Shown here in pieces: positions 26,142-35,582 of a DNA stretch of 49,845 nucleotides. The DNA lies in NCBI RefSeq assembly GCF_002198665.1, contig NZ_MWLM01000039.1, positions 61,812 through 111,656 of the forward strand, written 5' to 3'. Under the pieces are notes generated by a model. It was not told where the DNA came from and did not search any database. It worked only from the letters and a program-made list of their open reading frames with translations. Made by a program: the position numbers and the translations under genes. This DNA is from Novosphingobium sp. B 225. Its GTDB lineage: Bacteria > Pseudomonadota > Alphaproteobacteria > Sphingomonadales > Sphingomonadaceae. Numbering within the stretch: position 1 is the first letter of the stretch; each line of letters starts with the position of its first letter.

Positions 26142-26304
26142 CACCCGGGTCCATGCGGGCGATGTCCCGATTTCGTCAAGCGATTAGCTGTGTCAGGCAG
26201 ACCATATCCAGCTAACCAACCTCCGGTCGAGACACCGGGCGCAGCATTTCGACTTCGCTCGATGCGAACGGGAAGTGGGGATCAATTTGACTCCGACGCG
26301 CGGT

Positions 26305-26667
26305 TCATCGGCAGCGGGATGAACCCTTGCCCAGTTCGTTGCCGATCAGCGCCCCGGCGGCAGCACCCAGGATTGTGCCGGGCGCGCGGTCGCCGCGGGT
26401 GTCGATCGAGCGGCCGACCAGCGCACCGGCAACCCCGCCGATCAGCAGGCCGACCGTGCCATCACCCCGGCGGCAGTAATTGCGCCCATCGTCCCCGCGC
26501 CAGTAACGGATGCCGTTATCAGTGCGGTAATAGCGGCGGTCATCGTCATGAAAGCGGTCATGGTGGCGATTGCCATGCGCCGGGGCCCAGCGCGGCGGAT
26601 CGGCGGCAACGGGCATGGCGGGCAGGGCGGTGACCGCGATCAGAGCGGCCAGGACAGTCTTGTTCAT
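26305..26667 (-). CDS. Glycine-zipper 2TM domain protein
   Basis: 120 residues from ATG 26667 with AAGGAGA upstream. Signal peptide (VLAALIAVTALPAMPVAA-DP). The middle is His/Asp/Arg-rich (HGNRHHDRFHDDDRRYYR), then a glycine zipper: GTVGLLIGGVAGALVG and APGTILGAAAGALIGNEL. Such Rickettsia 17-kDa-like domains sit in the outer membrane or periplasm; function unknown. No lipobox, unlike the classical 17-kDa antigen. The frame extends upstream without a credible start. Confidence 0.85.
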   Translation of the reverse strand: MNKTVLAALIAVTALPAMPVAADPPRWAPAHGNRHHDRFHDDDRRYYRTDNGIRYWRGDDGRNYCRRGDGTVGLLIGGVAGALVGRSIDTRGDRAPGTILGAAAGALIGNELGKGSSRCR

Positions 26668-26852
26668 GCGCTGTCTCCTTCTTTGCAGGTTGGAAAACGT
26701 GACCACAGACTGGCCCGCGCACCCCAACCGCAGATGAACGCAGCGACGAACCGTGCAGGGCCAAGACAAGCCGCCCTTGCCGCGCGGCAAAGTGAGACCA
26801 TTTGCACGACGAGCCGATCCGGCTAGCACTGCCGCCCAAGGAGAATCGCACA

Positions 26853-27689
26853 ATGCAGCTCGATCTGGTTGACGTTTTCGGTGCGCGCGCTTTTGCCGGA
26901 AACCCGCTGGGGGTGGTCCACGGGGCTGAAGGCCTGAGCGATGCGGCGATGCTGCAACTGACCCGCTGGCTGGGTTTTTCGGAAACGACCTTTCTGTTGC
27001 CGCCAACCGATCCGGCGGCGGATTACCGTGTGCGGATATTCTATCCGGCGGGCGAATTGCCCTTTGCCGGGCACCCGACGCTGGGCACTGCCCACGCCTG
27101 GCTGCGATCCGGCGGGGTTCCGCAAGTGGCGGGAACGATCTTGCAGCAATGCGGGGTTGGTCTGGTCGAGGTGCGGCAGGACGGCGATCTGCTCGCTTTC
27201 AAGGCTCCGCCAATGGCCCGCACCGGGCCGCTGAGCGCAGAGGATTTGGCGGAAGCCTTGCGCGTGACTGGCGCCACTCCCGATGCAGTGGTTGAAGCGG
27301 TGCATGTTGCCAACGGCCCGAAGTGGCAGCTGCTGCGGCTGCGTTCGGTGGCGGATGTACTGGCGGCGGAACCTGCAGCCAAAGCCCCGCTCGGCACCGA
27401 TATCGGCCTGTGTGCGCCCGGTGAGAATGGGTTGGATTGGGAACTGCGTGCTTTCTTTGCCAACGGGGTTGGCTCGATCTGCGAGGATCCGGTTACCGGC
27501 AGTCTAAACGCTGGTGTTGCCTGCCACTTGTTCGCCAGTGGACTGGCGCAAGGCAGCTACCTGGCAGGACAAGGCCAGAAGGTCGGCGCAGATGGGCGCG
27601 TTCATTGCCGGATTGACGCCAACGGCGCGGTCTGGATCGGCGGCCGGGTTGATACGATCGCGGCGGGGGCAGCGCTGCCCGCGCTTTGA
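26853..27689 (+). CDS. PhzF-family isomerase/epimerase-like protein
   Basis: 278 residues, ATG 26853 with AAGGAGA 8 nt upstream. Family blocks: LDLVDVFGARAFAGNPLGVV, LGFSETTFLLPPTDP with the conserved acidic residue of the active site, LPFAGHPTLGTAHAWL, and ICEDPVTGSLNAGVACHL. The two halves have the diaminopimelate-epimerase fold. Most members are not phenazine enzymes and have unknown substrates; no phz genes are here. Convergent with the small lipoprotein gene, 5 nt apart. Confidence 0.92.
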   Translation: MQLDLVDVFGARAFAGNPLGVVHGAEGLSDAAMLQLTRWLGFSETTFLLPPTDPAADYRVRIFYPAGELPFAGHPTLGTAHAWLRSGGVPQVAGTILQQCGVGLVEVRQDGDLLAFKAPPMARTGPLSAEDLAEALRVTGATPDAVVEAVHVANGPKWQLLRLRSVADVLAAEPAAKAPLGTDIGLCAPGENGLDWELRAFFANGVGSICEDPVTGSLNAGVACHLFASGLAQGSYLAGQGQKVGADGRVHCRIDANGAVWIGGRVDTIAAGAALPAL

Positions 27690-27694
27690 CGTGC

Positions 27695-28006
27695 TTACTT
27701 GGCCTTCTTCTTGCCCTTGGCGGCTTTCTCCGCTTCGGCAGCGGCGATGGCTTCATCGCTTGACCAGGCGTTAAGCTTGGGCTTGTCCGAAGCTGCGGCC
27801 ACAGGGGCGGGTTTGGCCTTTTTCTTGCTCTTGGCGGCGGCTTCGGCCTCGGCGGCTTCGATTGCGGAATCCTTCGACCAGGGATTGGGTTTGGTCGAAG
27901 CCGCAACTGCCTTTCCGCCGTCCTTGGCCGGTTCGGTAGCGGCTTTGCCCGAACAGCCCATCAGGGCCAGGCTCACCAGTCCAAGTGCCAGCATTGAACG
28001 CTTCAT
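27695..28006 (-). CDS. Small lipoprotein with an internal duplication
   Basis: 103 residues, ATG 28006 with a near-perfect AGGAGGTG 9 nt upstream. Lipobox LALMGC with Cys at residue 18. The mature part is two tandem repeats: KPNPWSKDSAIEAAEAEAAA-KSKKKAK and KLNAWSSDEAIAAAEAEKAA-KGKKKAK, each a short W-S motif, an Ala/Glu helix and a Lys run. It may bind an anionic surface, but no function is known. Confidence 0.8.
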   Translation of the reverse strand: MKRSMLALGLVSLALMGCSGKAATEPAKDGGKAVAASTKPNPWSKDSAIEAAEAEAAAKSKKKAKPAPVAAASDKPKLNAWSSDEAIAAAEAEKAAKGKKKAK

Positions 28007-28077
28007 GGGAATCGCACCTCCTGTTGGCCGAATCCCTAGGCGTCAAATGTCTAATAAGTGGTAATTCGCCGCTCCGT

Positions 28078-29340
28078 TCAGCCCAGCGCGGCCTGCTTTT
28101 CCTCGGCCAGCCGGTCAAGTTCGGCGCGGCTGAGTTTTTGCGCGGTGGTCTTTAGCTGGCCACAGGCAGCATCGATGTCGCGCCCGCGCGGGGTCCGAAC
28201 CGGGGCGCTGATGCCCGCTTCGAACACGATTTCCGAAAAGCGCCGCACCCGTTCGGGCGTGGAGCATTCGTAAATCGCGCCGGGCCAGGGGTTGAACGGG
28301 ATCAGGTTGACCTTGGCGGGCAGTTTGTACTGCTTGATCAGCCGCACCAGCTCGCGCGCGTCGGCGTCGCTGTCGTTCTTGTCCTTGAGCATGACATATT
28401 CGAACGTGATCCGCCGCGCATTGCTGGCGCCGGGATAGTCGGCGCAGGCCTGGAGCAGTTCCTCCAGCCCGTACTTGCGGTTGATCGGGACGATTTCGTC
28501 CCGCACTTCCTTGCTGACCGCATGGAGCGATACCGCAAGGTTGACGCCGATTTCCTCGCCCGCGCGGGCCATCATCGGCACCACGCCGCTGGTGGACAGG
28601 GTGATGCGCCGCTTGGACAGCGCCAGCCCGTCACCATCCATCACCAGCTTCAGCGCATCGCGGACATTGTCGAAATTGTAGAGCGGTTCGCCCATGCCCA
28701 TCATCACGATGTTGGTCAGCAGGCGTCCGTCGGCGGAATAGCCGCCATCATCGTCCACCAGATCGTCGCCCAGCGCCGCCAGATCGGCCTGCCCCGCACG
28801 CGGCCATTCGCCCAGCGCGTCGCGTGCCAGCATGACCTGGCCAACGATCTCGCCGGGGGTGAGGTTGCGCACCAGCCGCATCGTCCCGGTGTGGCAGAAC
28901 CGGCAATTGAGCGTGCAGCCGACCTGGCTGGAAACACACAGCGTGCCGCGGTCCGCATCGGGGATGAAGACCATTTCGTATTCCTGATCGTCGGCGGTCT
29001 TCAGCAGCCATTTGCGCGTGCCGTCGCTGGAATGCTGTGACAGGACCACTTCGGGCCGCCCGATTACAAATCGTTCGCTGAGCCACGGGCGCATGGTCTT
29101 GGCGATGTCGGTCATCGCTTCAAACTCGGTCACGCCGCGGTGGTAGAGCCAGTGGAACAGTTGCTTGGCGCGCAGCTTGGAAGCCTTGGCATCCAGCCCG
29201 GCTTCGGACAGCAATTCGGCGATACGCTGGCGGGGCAGGCCCAGCAGGTCGATCCGCCCGTCGCTGCGCGGCGTGATGTCACGCGGGGTGGGGACCGGAT
29301 CGATATTGCCGGGGATCTGCATGATGGGGGTATGGGACAT
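28078..29340 (-). CDS. rlmN: Dual-specificity 23S rRNA/tRNA (adenine-C2) methyltransferase
   Basis: 420 residues. Methylates C2 of A2503 in 23S rRNA and A37 in some tRNAs by a radical SAM ping-pong reaction. Seen: [19 protein letters not shown] with cluster cysteines C142, C146, C149 and C135 in [26 protein letters not shown]; and the methyl-carrying cysteine in [12 protein letters not shown] near the C terminus. Start ATG 29340; four upstream codons in frame are unlikely. Single gene. Confidence 0.97.
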   Translation of the reverse strand: MSHTPIMQIPGNIDPVPTPRDITPRSDGRIDLLGLPRQRIAELLSEAGLDAKASKLRAKQLFHWLYHRGVTEFEAMTDIAKTMRPWLSERFVIGRPEVVLSQHSSDGTRKWLLKTADDQEYEMVFIPDADRGTLCVSSQVGCTLNCRFCHTGTMRLVRNLTPGEIVGQVMLARDALGEWPRAGQADLAALGDDLVDDDGGYSADGRLLTNIVMMGMGEPLYNFDNVRDALKLVMDGDGLALSKRRITLSTSGVVPMMARAGEEIGVNLAVSLHAVSKEVRDEIVPINRKYGLEELLQACADYPGASNARRITFEYVMLKDKNDSDADARELVRLIKQYKLPAKVNLIPFNPWPGAIYECSTPERVRRFSEIVFEAGISAPVRTPRGRDIDAACGQLKTTAQKLSRAELDRLAEEKQAALG

Positions 29341-29375
29341 AGGGCGGCGCATATAGGCTGACCGCCCCGGAAAAG

Positions 29376-29864
29376 CTAGCGCGCCCCCGCGCAGCCGACC
29401 ATTGCCGCGTCAATCGCGGTTGCCGCGCCCTTGAGATCCCAGGTATTGGAGAAGCCCCGTCCATCGGCCCCGCGTGCGCTGACGGTCATTTCGCTGGCCG
29501 AACGCATTGCCGCTACGATCGCCGCGTCGCCGCGTGGGTCAGGGGCCCAGGCGTCTCCGCCGCCGCCAGTCAGACCGATCCGCTGGTTTCCGATTTGCAG
29601 GCTGATCGGTGCGCCGGGCTGCAGTTTGCGTGACAGGCGAAAGTGAACCTGCCCGCGCACGTTCTGCTTTGGCCAGAAAGCGACATCGGCATAGGGCTGA
29701 AAATCCCGCTGCATGGTGCTGGGCGCTGCCATGGCCAAGGCATAGCAACGCGGTACCTGCGCATCCTTGAATGCGCCCCATTGCCCGAACATGCCCAGGC
29801 TGTCCCGCGCAGCGAGCGGGGCAGCCACAAGGCCGACAAGCAGAAGCATCCGGTGCAGTTTCAT
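29376..29864 (-). CDS. Secreted protein, IalB-like
   Basis: 162 residues with a signal peptide ([17 protein letters not shown]). The mature part begins [20 protein letters not shown], which recalls the W-G...C.A opening of invasion-associated locus B proteins of alphaproteobacteria, and goes on with [20 protein letters not shown] and [18 protein letters not shown]. Two cysteines (PRCYA and VGCAG near the C terminus) may pair. The name is by family resemblance; no role in invasion is implied. Confidence 0.65.
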   Translation of the reverse strand: MKLHRMLLLVGLVAAPLAARDSLGMFGQWGAFKDAQVPRCYALAMAAPSTMQRDFQPYADVAFWPKQNVRGQVHFRLSRKLQPGAPISLQIGNQRIGLTGGGGDAWAPDPRGDAAIVAAMRSASEMTVSARGADGRGFSNTWDLKGAATAIDAAMVGCAGAR

Positions 29865-29872
29865 TACGGGGT

Positions 29873-30076
29873 CTATTCCCCGATCAGGTCCAGATAGGCA
29901 ACCACATCGTTGTCGGTGGCGATGAACAGGCCTTCCTGCACTTCCTGTGGCTGTTGTTCGGCCAGCCGCAAGGCTTCCAGCAGCGGGCCGTACATCAAGG
30001 TATTGGCGGCCCCGCCTTCGGGGCCGCCATCAAGGTGGTAGAGCCGGACGGTCGCGTGGTCATTGGTGGTGCGCAT
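29873..30076 (-). CDS. Small hypothetical protein (67 aa)
   Basis: ATG 30076. Charged soluble protein with HATVRLYHLDGGPEGGAAN, LLEALRLAEQQPQEVQEG and LFIATDNDVVAYLDLIGE. The composition and a sensible codon pattern favour a real gene; no family recognised. It follows the 74-aa gene by 27 nt and precedes the IalB-like gene by 8 nt, so it may be part of one leftward unit. Confidence 0.6.
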   Translation of the reverse strand: MRTTNDHATVRLYHLDGGPEGGAANTLMYGPLLEALRLAEQQPQEVQEGLFIATDNDVVAYLDLIGE

Positions 30077-30103
30077 GACGCGCAGTCATATCAGGAACCG
30101 GGC

Positions 30104-30328
30104 TTACCAGGAACTGGGCGCGCGGTAAAAGGCGAAGCGTTTTACCTTTTGCTTGATCAGGAAGCTTTTGAACTTCACCCTGGCTTCATCGGCGCCTTCG
30201 CTGGTCTTGCAGACCAGGTGGGTTCCGGCGCCGGGCAAAGGTTCGATCGCGCTGATCGCGATCCCGGCCTTCTGGCAGCGTTCGGTTACGTCGTCCTGAT
30301 CGAGCAGGATGTTCATCGCGCGGCTCAT
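30104..30328 (-). CDS. Small hypothetical protein (74 aa)
   Basis: ATG 30328 overlaps the stop of the upstream gene (ATGA) and has GGAGAT upstream. Sequence: MNILLDQDDVTERCQKAGIA, then EPLPGAGTHLVCKTSEGADE and a basic end KFKSFLIKQKVKRFAFYRAP. Mixed alpha/beta pattern, no signal peptide. Not recognised. Confidence 0.65.
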   Translation of the reverse strand: MSRAMNILLDQDDVTERCQKAGIAISAIEPLPGAGTHLVCKTSEGADEARVKFKSFLIKQKVKRFAFYRAPSSW

Positions 30329-30537
30329 GGCTGGATCTCCGGGGCAGGTGTGGATGCGCGGCCAAGGACGGCCCATTGCGGTGCAGCGCTGGCGCCCAGG
30401 GCGTCCTGCATTCCTGCAATTGTGCGGGCCATGCCTTGCGCCGTGGTCAGGTGCACTGCGCGGGCCTGAAGGCCGCGGGTGCGCGCTGCGCGGATCAGCA
30501 GCAACTGGTGATCGTGATAAAGGGCGTTAAGGTCCAT
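30325..30537 (-). CDS. Small hypothetical protein (70 aa)
   Basis: ATG 30537, purine-rich GGAGCTGCCG upstream. Begins MDLNALYHDHQLLLIRAART, a helical start resembling small sphingomonad proteins of unknown function, followed by VHLTTAQGMARTIAGMQDAL. Coupled by a 4-nt overlap to the 74-aa gene. No family recognised. Confidence 0.6.
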   Translation of the reverse strand: MDLNALYHDHQLLLIRAARTRGLQARAVHLTTAQGMARTIAGMQDALGASAAPQWAVLGRASTPAPEIQP

Positions 30538-30657
30538 CGGCAGCTCCGTTCAGCAAGCGGGAGCACAACCGGGTCTCTCAGCCACGCGAATGCACAGGAG
30601 ATTGCGCGTGGTGACGCCTATATGGTGACTTTTCGCAGAATTGTAAGCCCTGATCGG

Positions 30658-31140
30658 CTATTCGGGATAGCTGATTGCCAGCACTTCCCATTCCTTTTCC
30701 CCGCCGGGCAGGTTCACCTTGCGCAGATCCCCCAGACCTGCACCGCGCAATGCTCGGGCCATTGGCGCGCTCCAGCCGATCCGGCCCTCCGAGGCATCCT
30801 GTTCGTCATCACCCACCAGGGTAACGATGCGGCGGTTGTCATCCTCGTCAGCGATGCTCACGCTCGCGCCAAACCAGGCGCGGCTGCGATCCTGCTGCTG
30901 CGCAGGATCGATCACCCGGCAGGCTTTCATCCGCCGGGCGAGGTGCGCCAGCTCGCGGTCAATCTCGCGCATGCGTTTGCGGCCATAGAGGTAATCGCCG
31001 TTCTCGCTGCGATCGCCATTGCCCGCCGCCCAGCTGACGATTTCGACAATCGCCGGTCGTTCGGTGCCCAGCAAGTGATCGTAACGCGCCCGCAGCGCGG
31101 CCATGCCCGCAGGGGTGATCGGCGGTCCCTCCTGGCTCAT
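30658..31140 (-). CDS. greB: Transcription elongation factor GreB
   Basis: 160 residues. GreB rescues backtracked RNA polymerase by stimulating cleavage of the nascent RNA. The N-terminal coiled coil carries WAAGNGDRSENGDYLYGRKR, where the acidic tip residues D and E are present, and the C-terminal FKBP-like domain shows VTLVGDDEQDASEGRIGW and LPGGEKEWEVLAISY. Its start overlaps the stop of the lytic transglycosylase gene (ATGA). The window does not show a greA. Confidence 0.92.
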   Translation of the reverse strand: MSQEGPPITPAGMAALRARYDHLLGTERPAIVEIVSWAAGNGDRSENGDYLYGRKRMREIDRELAHLARRMKACRVIDPAQQQDRSRAWFGASVSIADEDDNRRIVTLVGDDEQDASEGRIGWSAPMARALRGAGLGDLRKVNLPGGEKEWEVLAISYPE

Positions 31141-33110
31141 CCCGGGGTGCGCTTGCCCAATACCTGGCTAAGCGGATTGGCCCCACGGAACCGGGCCTTG
31201 GCCGGGTGCATCGCTTCATAGACCACGACGTTTTCGGTGACGCGCTGCACGTAGCCGCGGGTTTCGGAAAGCGGGATCTTTTCGATCCAGTCGATCCAGT
31301 CGATCCCGCCATTCCGCGGATCGCCATAGGCGCGCAGCCACTTGTTCACATTGCCGGGCCCCGCATTGTAACCCGCGATGGCAAGCGGCCAGCTACCGCC
31401 GTAATAGTCCAGCAGCCAGTTGATATAGCTGTTGCCCAGGGTCAGGTTATAACCGGCGTCCTGCGTCAGGGCAGCCATGTTCCATTGCAGCCCGACCTTG
31501 GCCGATTCGGCCCGCGCCGTGCCCGGCATCAACTGCATCAGTCCGCGCGCGCCGGCGTGGCTGATTGCGTTCATCGCGAACTGGCTTTCCTGCCGGGAAA
31601 TTGCATGGATCATGGTCCAGTTGCCGCCCGGGGGGATCGGGATCAGCGGAAAGCTGGTGCGGCGATAGGTGCCGTGTCCATCGACATGCGCGGCCTGGCC
31701 CAGGATCACGCCCAGATCACGCCGCCCCAGTTCACGCGCCAGATCGGTGACCATCACGTGATCGGCCTCGGTGCTGGCCTGATCGGCAATTTCGCGGAAG
31801 AACCGCACGGCAGTGGGCCAGTCGCTTTCGCGGGCCACTTCGCGCACTGCCTGGGTCAGGGGCAGCGCGTTGAACGCCTCGCGCTCACTGCGGGTTGGAA
31901 CGATTGCAGGCGTGCTGTCCAGCGCTGGCAGGGCCCGGCCCAGACGTTCCAGCGCCAGCATGCCATAGAATTGGTCGGGATAGGCCGCCGCGAGCTCGAA
32001 ATAGCGATTGGCTTCCTTGGTGTTGCCCGCGCGCACCATGGCACGACCAGCCCAGTAGAACCCTTTGCTACGGGTCTGCGGCGTGCGGGCGGCGGCGCCA
32101 TAACGCCAGAATAGCGGCGCAGCCTGATCGCCCCGGCCCAGCCCGCTTAGCGCCATGTTCCCGCCCAGCCACATCAGCGAGGTATAATCGTCGCGGATCT
32201 GAAAGCTTTGGCGCGAAACGTCGGTGCCGGGGGCAAAGGCATCGTCAACCATCGCCGCGATCCGCACCGCACTCGCCGCGTCGCTCTTGCGGGCCACCGT
32301 GAGCAGCTCAGCAATCCATTTGCGCACATCAAGTGGGGGCTTGGCCAGCTGGGGGCGGGTTGCGTGGAGATAGATTGCAGCAGAGCTTTGCCCCGAATTG
32401 CGCAAATAGCGTGACCGGGCATAGACATAGCCCGCGTCCTTTGCGGCATCGGCAGCGGGCACAATCCCGGCGCCTGCAGGGTCACTGCCGTTGGCCATGC
32501 CCAGCCGCGCCAGAAAGCCCATCCGTGTCGCTGCAGAGACATAGGCGATCTGGCGCTCTGCCTGTGCGGTTGCCCCGGCCCACAGCAAGGCATCCATTCG
32601 CGCATCATGATCGGCCATGGTCAGCGTGGGAGCGAGCCGGGCGAACAGCGTGGCTTCGGACACGTCGCTCATCGCCCCGCCGCGCCATGCCTCAAGCGCA
32701 GTCTGCGCCGCCTGCGGACGGCCCATGGCATAGAGCGCGGCCGCATACTGCGCGCGGGCAGCGTTGGTTACCGGCGGAAAGCGATCGAAAAATGCGGTCA
32801 CACGGGCCGGTTCCGCCGCCTCTCGCGAAAGGGCGGTTTCCGCCTTGATCCGCATTTTCGGTTCTTCCGGAAAGCCCGGATAGGTCAGCAGAAAACCGGC
32901 GTAATCGGCAAAGTTCAGGCTGTCAGTGGCGCTCAGCTGCTTCCAGCGCGCGACGCCCAGCACCATGTCGCCAGCCGGCTTGCCCACCAGCACGGCACGC
33001 GCATGGTCCCATTCGCTGCCGTCCGCGCCGTCCTGAGCCCTGGCGCAACCCGGCAACAAAGCCAGTGTAAGCAGCGGGATAGCAAATGTGATGCGCAACA
33101 TGCTGGACAT
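31137..33110 (-). CDS. Lytic murein transglycosylase (SLT family), putative lipoprotein
   Basis: 657 residues from ATG 33110; AAGGAG lies 12 nt upstream, and ATG 33101 is an alternative. A lipobox (LALLPGC) suggests an outer-membrane-anchored lipoprotein. A long helical-repeat part precedes the C-terminal SLT domain, whose catalytic glutamate is E508 in AISRQESQFAMNAISHAG. Then come ARGLMQLMPGTARAE, AIAGYNAGPGNVNKWL and WIEKIPLSETRGYVQRV. Distinct from the enzyme at 3448-5247. Divergent from dapA, 69 bp away. Confidence 0.92.
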   Translation of the reverse strand: MSSMLRITFAIPLLTLALLPGCARAQDGADGSEWDHARAVLVGKPAGDMVLGVARWKQLSATDSLNFADYAGFLLTYPGFPEEPKMRIKAETALSREAAEPARVTAFFDRFPPVTNAARAQYAAALYAMGRPQAAQTALEAWRGGAMSDVSEATLFARLAPTLTMADHDARMDALLWAGATAQAERQIAYVSAATRMGFLARLGMANGSDPAGAGIVPAADAAKDAGYVYARSRYLRNSGQSSAAIYLHATRPQLAKPPLDVRKWIAELLTVARKSDAASAVRIAAMVDDAFAPGTDVSRQSFQIRDDYTSLMWLGGNMALSGLGRGDQAAPLFWRYGAAARTPQTRSKGFYWAGRAMVRAGNTKEANRYFELAAAYPDQFYGMLALERLGRALPALDSTPAIVPTRSEREAFNALPLTQAVREVARESDWPTAVRFFREIADQASTEADHVMVTDLARELGRRDLGVILGQAAHVDGHGTYRRTSFPLIPIPPGGNWTMIHAISRQESQFAMNAISHAGARGLMQLMPGTARAESAKVGLQWNMAALTQDAGYNLTLGNSYINWLLDYYGGSWPLAIAGYNAGPGNVNKWLRAYGDPRNGGIDWIDWIEKIPLSETRGYVQRVTENVVVYEAMHPAKARFRGANPLSQVLGKRTPG

Positions 33111-33179
33111 TGTCGGCAAAGGCTCCTTATCAGGCGCTGAACGTAACAGCACCCCGCCTATGGGGCATTAGCAAAGGTC

Positions 33180-34067
33180 ATGTCCATGTTCTCCGGTTCA
33201 ATTCCGGCTCTGGTGACTCCTTTCCGCGACGGAGCGTTTGACGAGAAAGCCTTTCGCCGCCTGGTTGATTGGCAGATCCTGAACGGATCGGCGGCGCTGG
33301 TCCCTTGCGGCACCACCGGCGAAGCAAGCACGCTGTCCAATGCTGAACACCACCGGGTCATCGAAGTTTGCATCGAGCAGGCGGCGGGCCGGGTGCCGAT
33401 CATTGCCGGGTGCGGATCGAACGATACGATGAACGCGCGGCTCCACCTCAACTTTTCGAAGAAGAGCGGGGCGCGCGCCGGGCTGTGCGTGGCGCCTTAT
33501 TACAACCGTCCCAGTCAGGAAGGGCTGATTGCCCATTTCAGCTTTCTGGCCGAAAACACCGATCTGCCGATTGTGCTCTACAACGTGCCGGGCCGGACGG
33601 TGACCGACCTGAAGCCTGAAACGGTGATCGAACTGGTCCGGCGCTATCCCAAGACTTTCGTGGCGATCAAGGACGCGAGCGGCGATCTGTCGCGCGTGAC
33701 CGATCACCGCATGGGGATTGCGCGCGATTGGTGCATGCTGTGCGGCGATGATGAGCTGGCCTTGCCGTTCAACGCCGCTGGCGGGGTTGGCTGCATTTCG
33801 GTGACGGCCAATGTCGCGCCGCGGCTGTGTGCCGATTTCCAGCAGGCCTGTGCCGAAAACAACCTGGAAAAGGCGCGCGAACTGAACGACAAGCTCTATC
33901 CGCTGCACTACGCGATGTTTGACGATGCCTCACCCGGGCCGGTCAAGTATGCGCTCAGCCGGGTGCATGACTGGATCGGTGATGAATTGCGCCTGCCGCT
34001 GGTGCCGTGCAACGCCGAAGCACGCAAGGCCGTGGATGCCGCGCTGGAACATGCCGGTCTGGTCTAG
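33180..34067 (+). CDS. dapA: 4-hydroxy-tetrahydrodipicolinate synthase
   Basis: 295 residues. Condenses pyruvate with aspartate semialdehyde in lysine and diaminopimelate synthesis. Seen: IPALVTPFRDGAFDEKAF, VPCGTTGEASTLSNAEH, the active-site tyrosine in IVLYNVPGRTVTDL and the Schiff-base lysine in FVAIKDASGDLSRV. Length typical. ATG 33180 or 33186 may be the start. Its position beside a cell-wall lytic enzyme fits peptidoglycan supply, though the promoter region is divergent. Confidence 0.97.
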   Translation: MSMFSGSIPALVTPFRDGAFDEKAFRRLVDWQILNGSAALVPCGTTGEASTLSNAEHHRVIEVCIEQAAGRVPIIAGCGSNDTMNARLHLNFSKKSGARAGLCVAPYYNRPSQEGLIAHFSFLAENTDLPIVLYNVPGRTVTDLKPETVIELVRRYPKTFVAIKDASGDLSRVTDHRMGIARDWCMLCGDDELALPFNAAGGVGCISVTANVAPRLCADFQQACAENNLEKARELNDKLYPLHYAMFDDASPGPVKYALSRVHDWIGDELRLPLVPCNAEARKAVDAALEHAGLV

Positions 34068-34152
34068 GTGAATTTACAAAGTCCGCTGCGAACCGGACTG
34101 CAAGGCGCAAATCCTTAATCCTCCCGCAACCATGAAACGGGAGTAAGCGCAT

Positions 34153-35577
34153 ATGATCGGCAGCGGCAGTCAGGCAGCCATTTCAGAACGGCTGAATTTC
34201 ATCGAGTTCGGCGATGCCGACCGTGCCGCCTTGCGCGGGATGAAGCCTATCCTGGACAAGGCGATGGGGCCTGCGCTGGACCGGTTCTATGCCCGGATTC
34301 GCAGCAATCCGGAAACCGGTCATTTTTTTCGCGACGATACCCATGTTGGCCGCGCCAAGGGTGCGCAGGCCAGTCACTGGTCGGTGATTGCCGAGGCAAA
34401 CTTTGATGAAAGCTACGTCAACCGGGTTCAGACCATCGGCCGCACCCACGCCCGGATCGGGCTGGAGCCGCGCTGGTACGTCGCGGGCTATTCGCTGGTC
34501 GCGCAGAACCTCGTCACCGAACTTATCGAACAGCGCCGGTTTACCCCGCGGCGCAAATTGGCGCAGGAAGTAAGCGCGCTGATCAAGGCGATCCTGCTCG
34601 ACATCGAAATCTCTGTTTCGGTCTATCAGGAGACTACCGACGAAACGATCGTCAGCAGTTTCGGCACAGCGCTTTCCGAACTGGCGCAGGGCAATCTGAC
34701 TTATCGCCTGAGCGATGTTTCAAGCCGTTTTGCGCAGCTCCAGAACCACTTCAACCAGGCTGCCGAACAGCTCGAATTCAGCCTGAGCGGCGTGGCCCGG
34801 ACCGCCGGAACAGTTCGAATCGCGGCCGAGGAAATTGCCAGCGCCGCGAACGATCTGGGCCTGCGGACTGAACGGCAAGCCGGTTCGCTTGAAGAAGCCG
34901 CCGCTTCGATGCGTGAGGTCAACGATTCGGTTCAGGCCAGCGCCCGCGGTTCGGCAGAGGTCCACACGGCAGTCGGGCTGACCCAGCAGGAAGTTACCGA
35001 AGGCCAGCGGGTGGTCACCAGCGCGCTGGAAGCCATGCAGGCGATCGAGCGGTCATCTCAGGAAGTGTCAAAGATCATCGAACTGATCGATGGAATCGCT
35101 TTCCAGACGAACCTGCTTGCACTCAATGCCGGGGTCGAGGCTGCCCGGGCCGGTGATGCCGGCAAAGGCTTTGCCGTGGTGGCTACCGAAGTGCGGGCGC
35201 TTGCCCAGCGCAGCGCCGACGCCGCCGGGGACATCAAGCAACTGATCGTATCCAGCGGCGAAAAAGTGGGTGAGGGCGTGTCGCTGGTGGGTGCGACGAG
35301 CGAGACGCTGAGCCGGATTGTCGAGCGGGTCAATGACGTGAGCGGTCACATCGACGCGATCCGTAAAGCCAGCGAACGGCAGGCAAGCAGTCTTGCGCAG
35401 GTCAGCAACACGGTTTCGGAAATGGACCGTTCAACCCAGCAGAACGCGGCCATGGTCGAACAATCCAGTGCTGCCGCACGAAGTCTGGCTGATGAGGCAT
35501 CGGCGCTTAACGGCCTGGTCGAACGGTTCCGGACGGGGGGCGGTGCTGGCGGGATCGCATTTGCGCGGGCCGCCTGA
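34153..35577 (+). CDS. Globin-coupled chemoreceptor (HemAT-like methyl-accepting protein)
   Basis: 474 residues, no membrane segment. Residues about 1-155 are a sensor globin; the proximal haem histidine is H99 in TIGRTHARIGLEPRWYVAGY. A short linker, with LAQGNLTYRLSDVSSRF resembling a HAMP-like segment, leads to the MCP signalling domain with its hairpin tip IELIDGIAFQTNLLALNAGV and EAARAGDAGKGFAVVATEVR. Such proteins sense oxygen and drive aerotaxis or other responses through CheA/CheW. The adaptation and kinase genes are not in the window. ATG 34153 follows GGGAGTAAGCGCAT. Inserted between dapA and smpB. Confidence 0.95.
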   Translation: MIGSGSQAAISERLNFIEFGDADRAALRGMKPILDKAMGPALDRFYARIRSNPETGHFFRDDTHVGRAKGAQASHWSVIAEANFDESYVNRVQTIGRTHARIGLEPRWYVAGYSLVAQNLVTELIEQRRFTPRRKLAQEVSALIKAILLDIEISVSVYQETTDETIVSSFGTALSELAQGNLTYRLSDVSSRFAQLQNHFNQAAEQLEFSLSGVARTAGTVRIAAEEIASAANDLGLRTERQAGSLEEAAASMREVNDSVQASARGSAEVHTAVGLTQQEVTEGQRVVTSALEAMQAIERSSQEVSKIIELIDGIAFQTNLLALNAGVEAARAGDAGKGFAVVATEVRALAQRSADAAGDIKQLIVSSGEKVGEGVSLVGATSETLSRIVERVNDVSGHIDAIRKASERQASSLAQVSNTVSEMDRSTQQNAAMVEQSSAAARSLADEASALNGLVERFRTGGGAGGIAFARAA

Positions 35578-35582
35578 CCGAT

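Noticed and set aside
26142..26304. Gene or regulator between the SDR and glycine-zipper genes
   Set aside because: No frame with a credible start and no clear palindrome apart from a short GGTCGAGACACC segment.
34068..34152. Terminator after dapA (AGTCCG-CTGCGAAC-CGGACT)
   Set aside because: Only a 6-bp stem with an 8-nt loop and no T-run.
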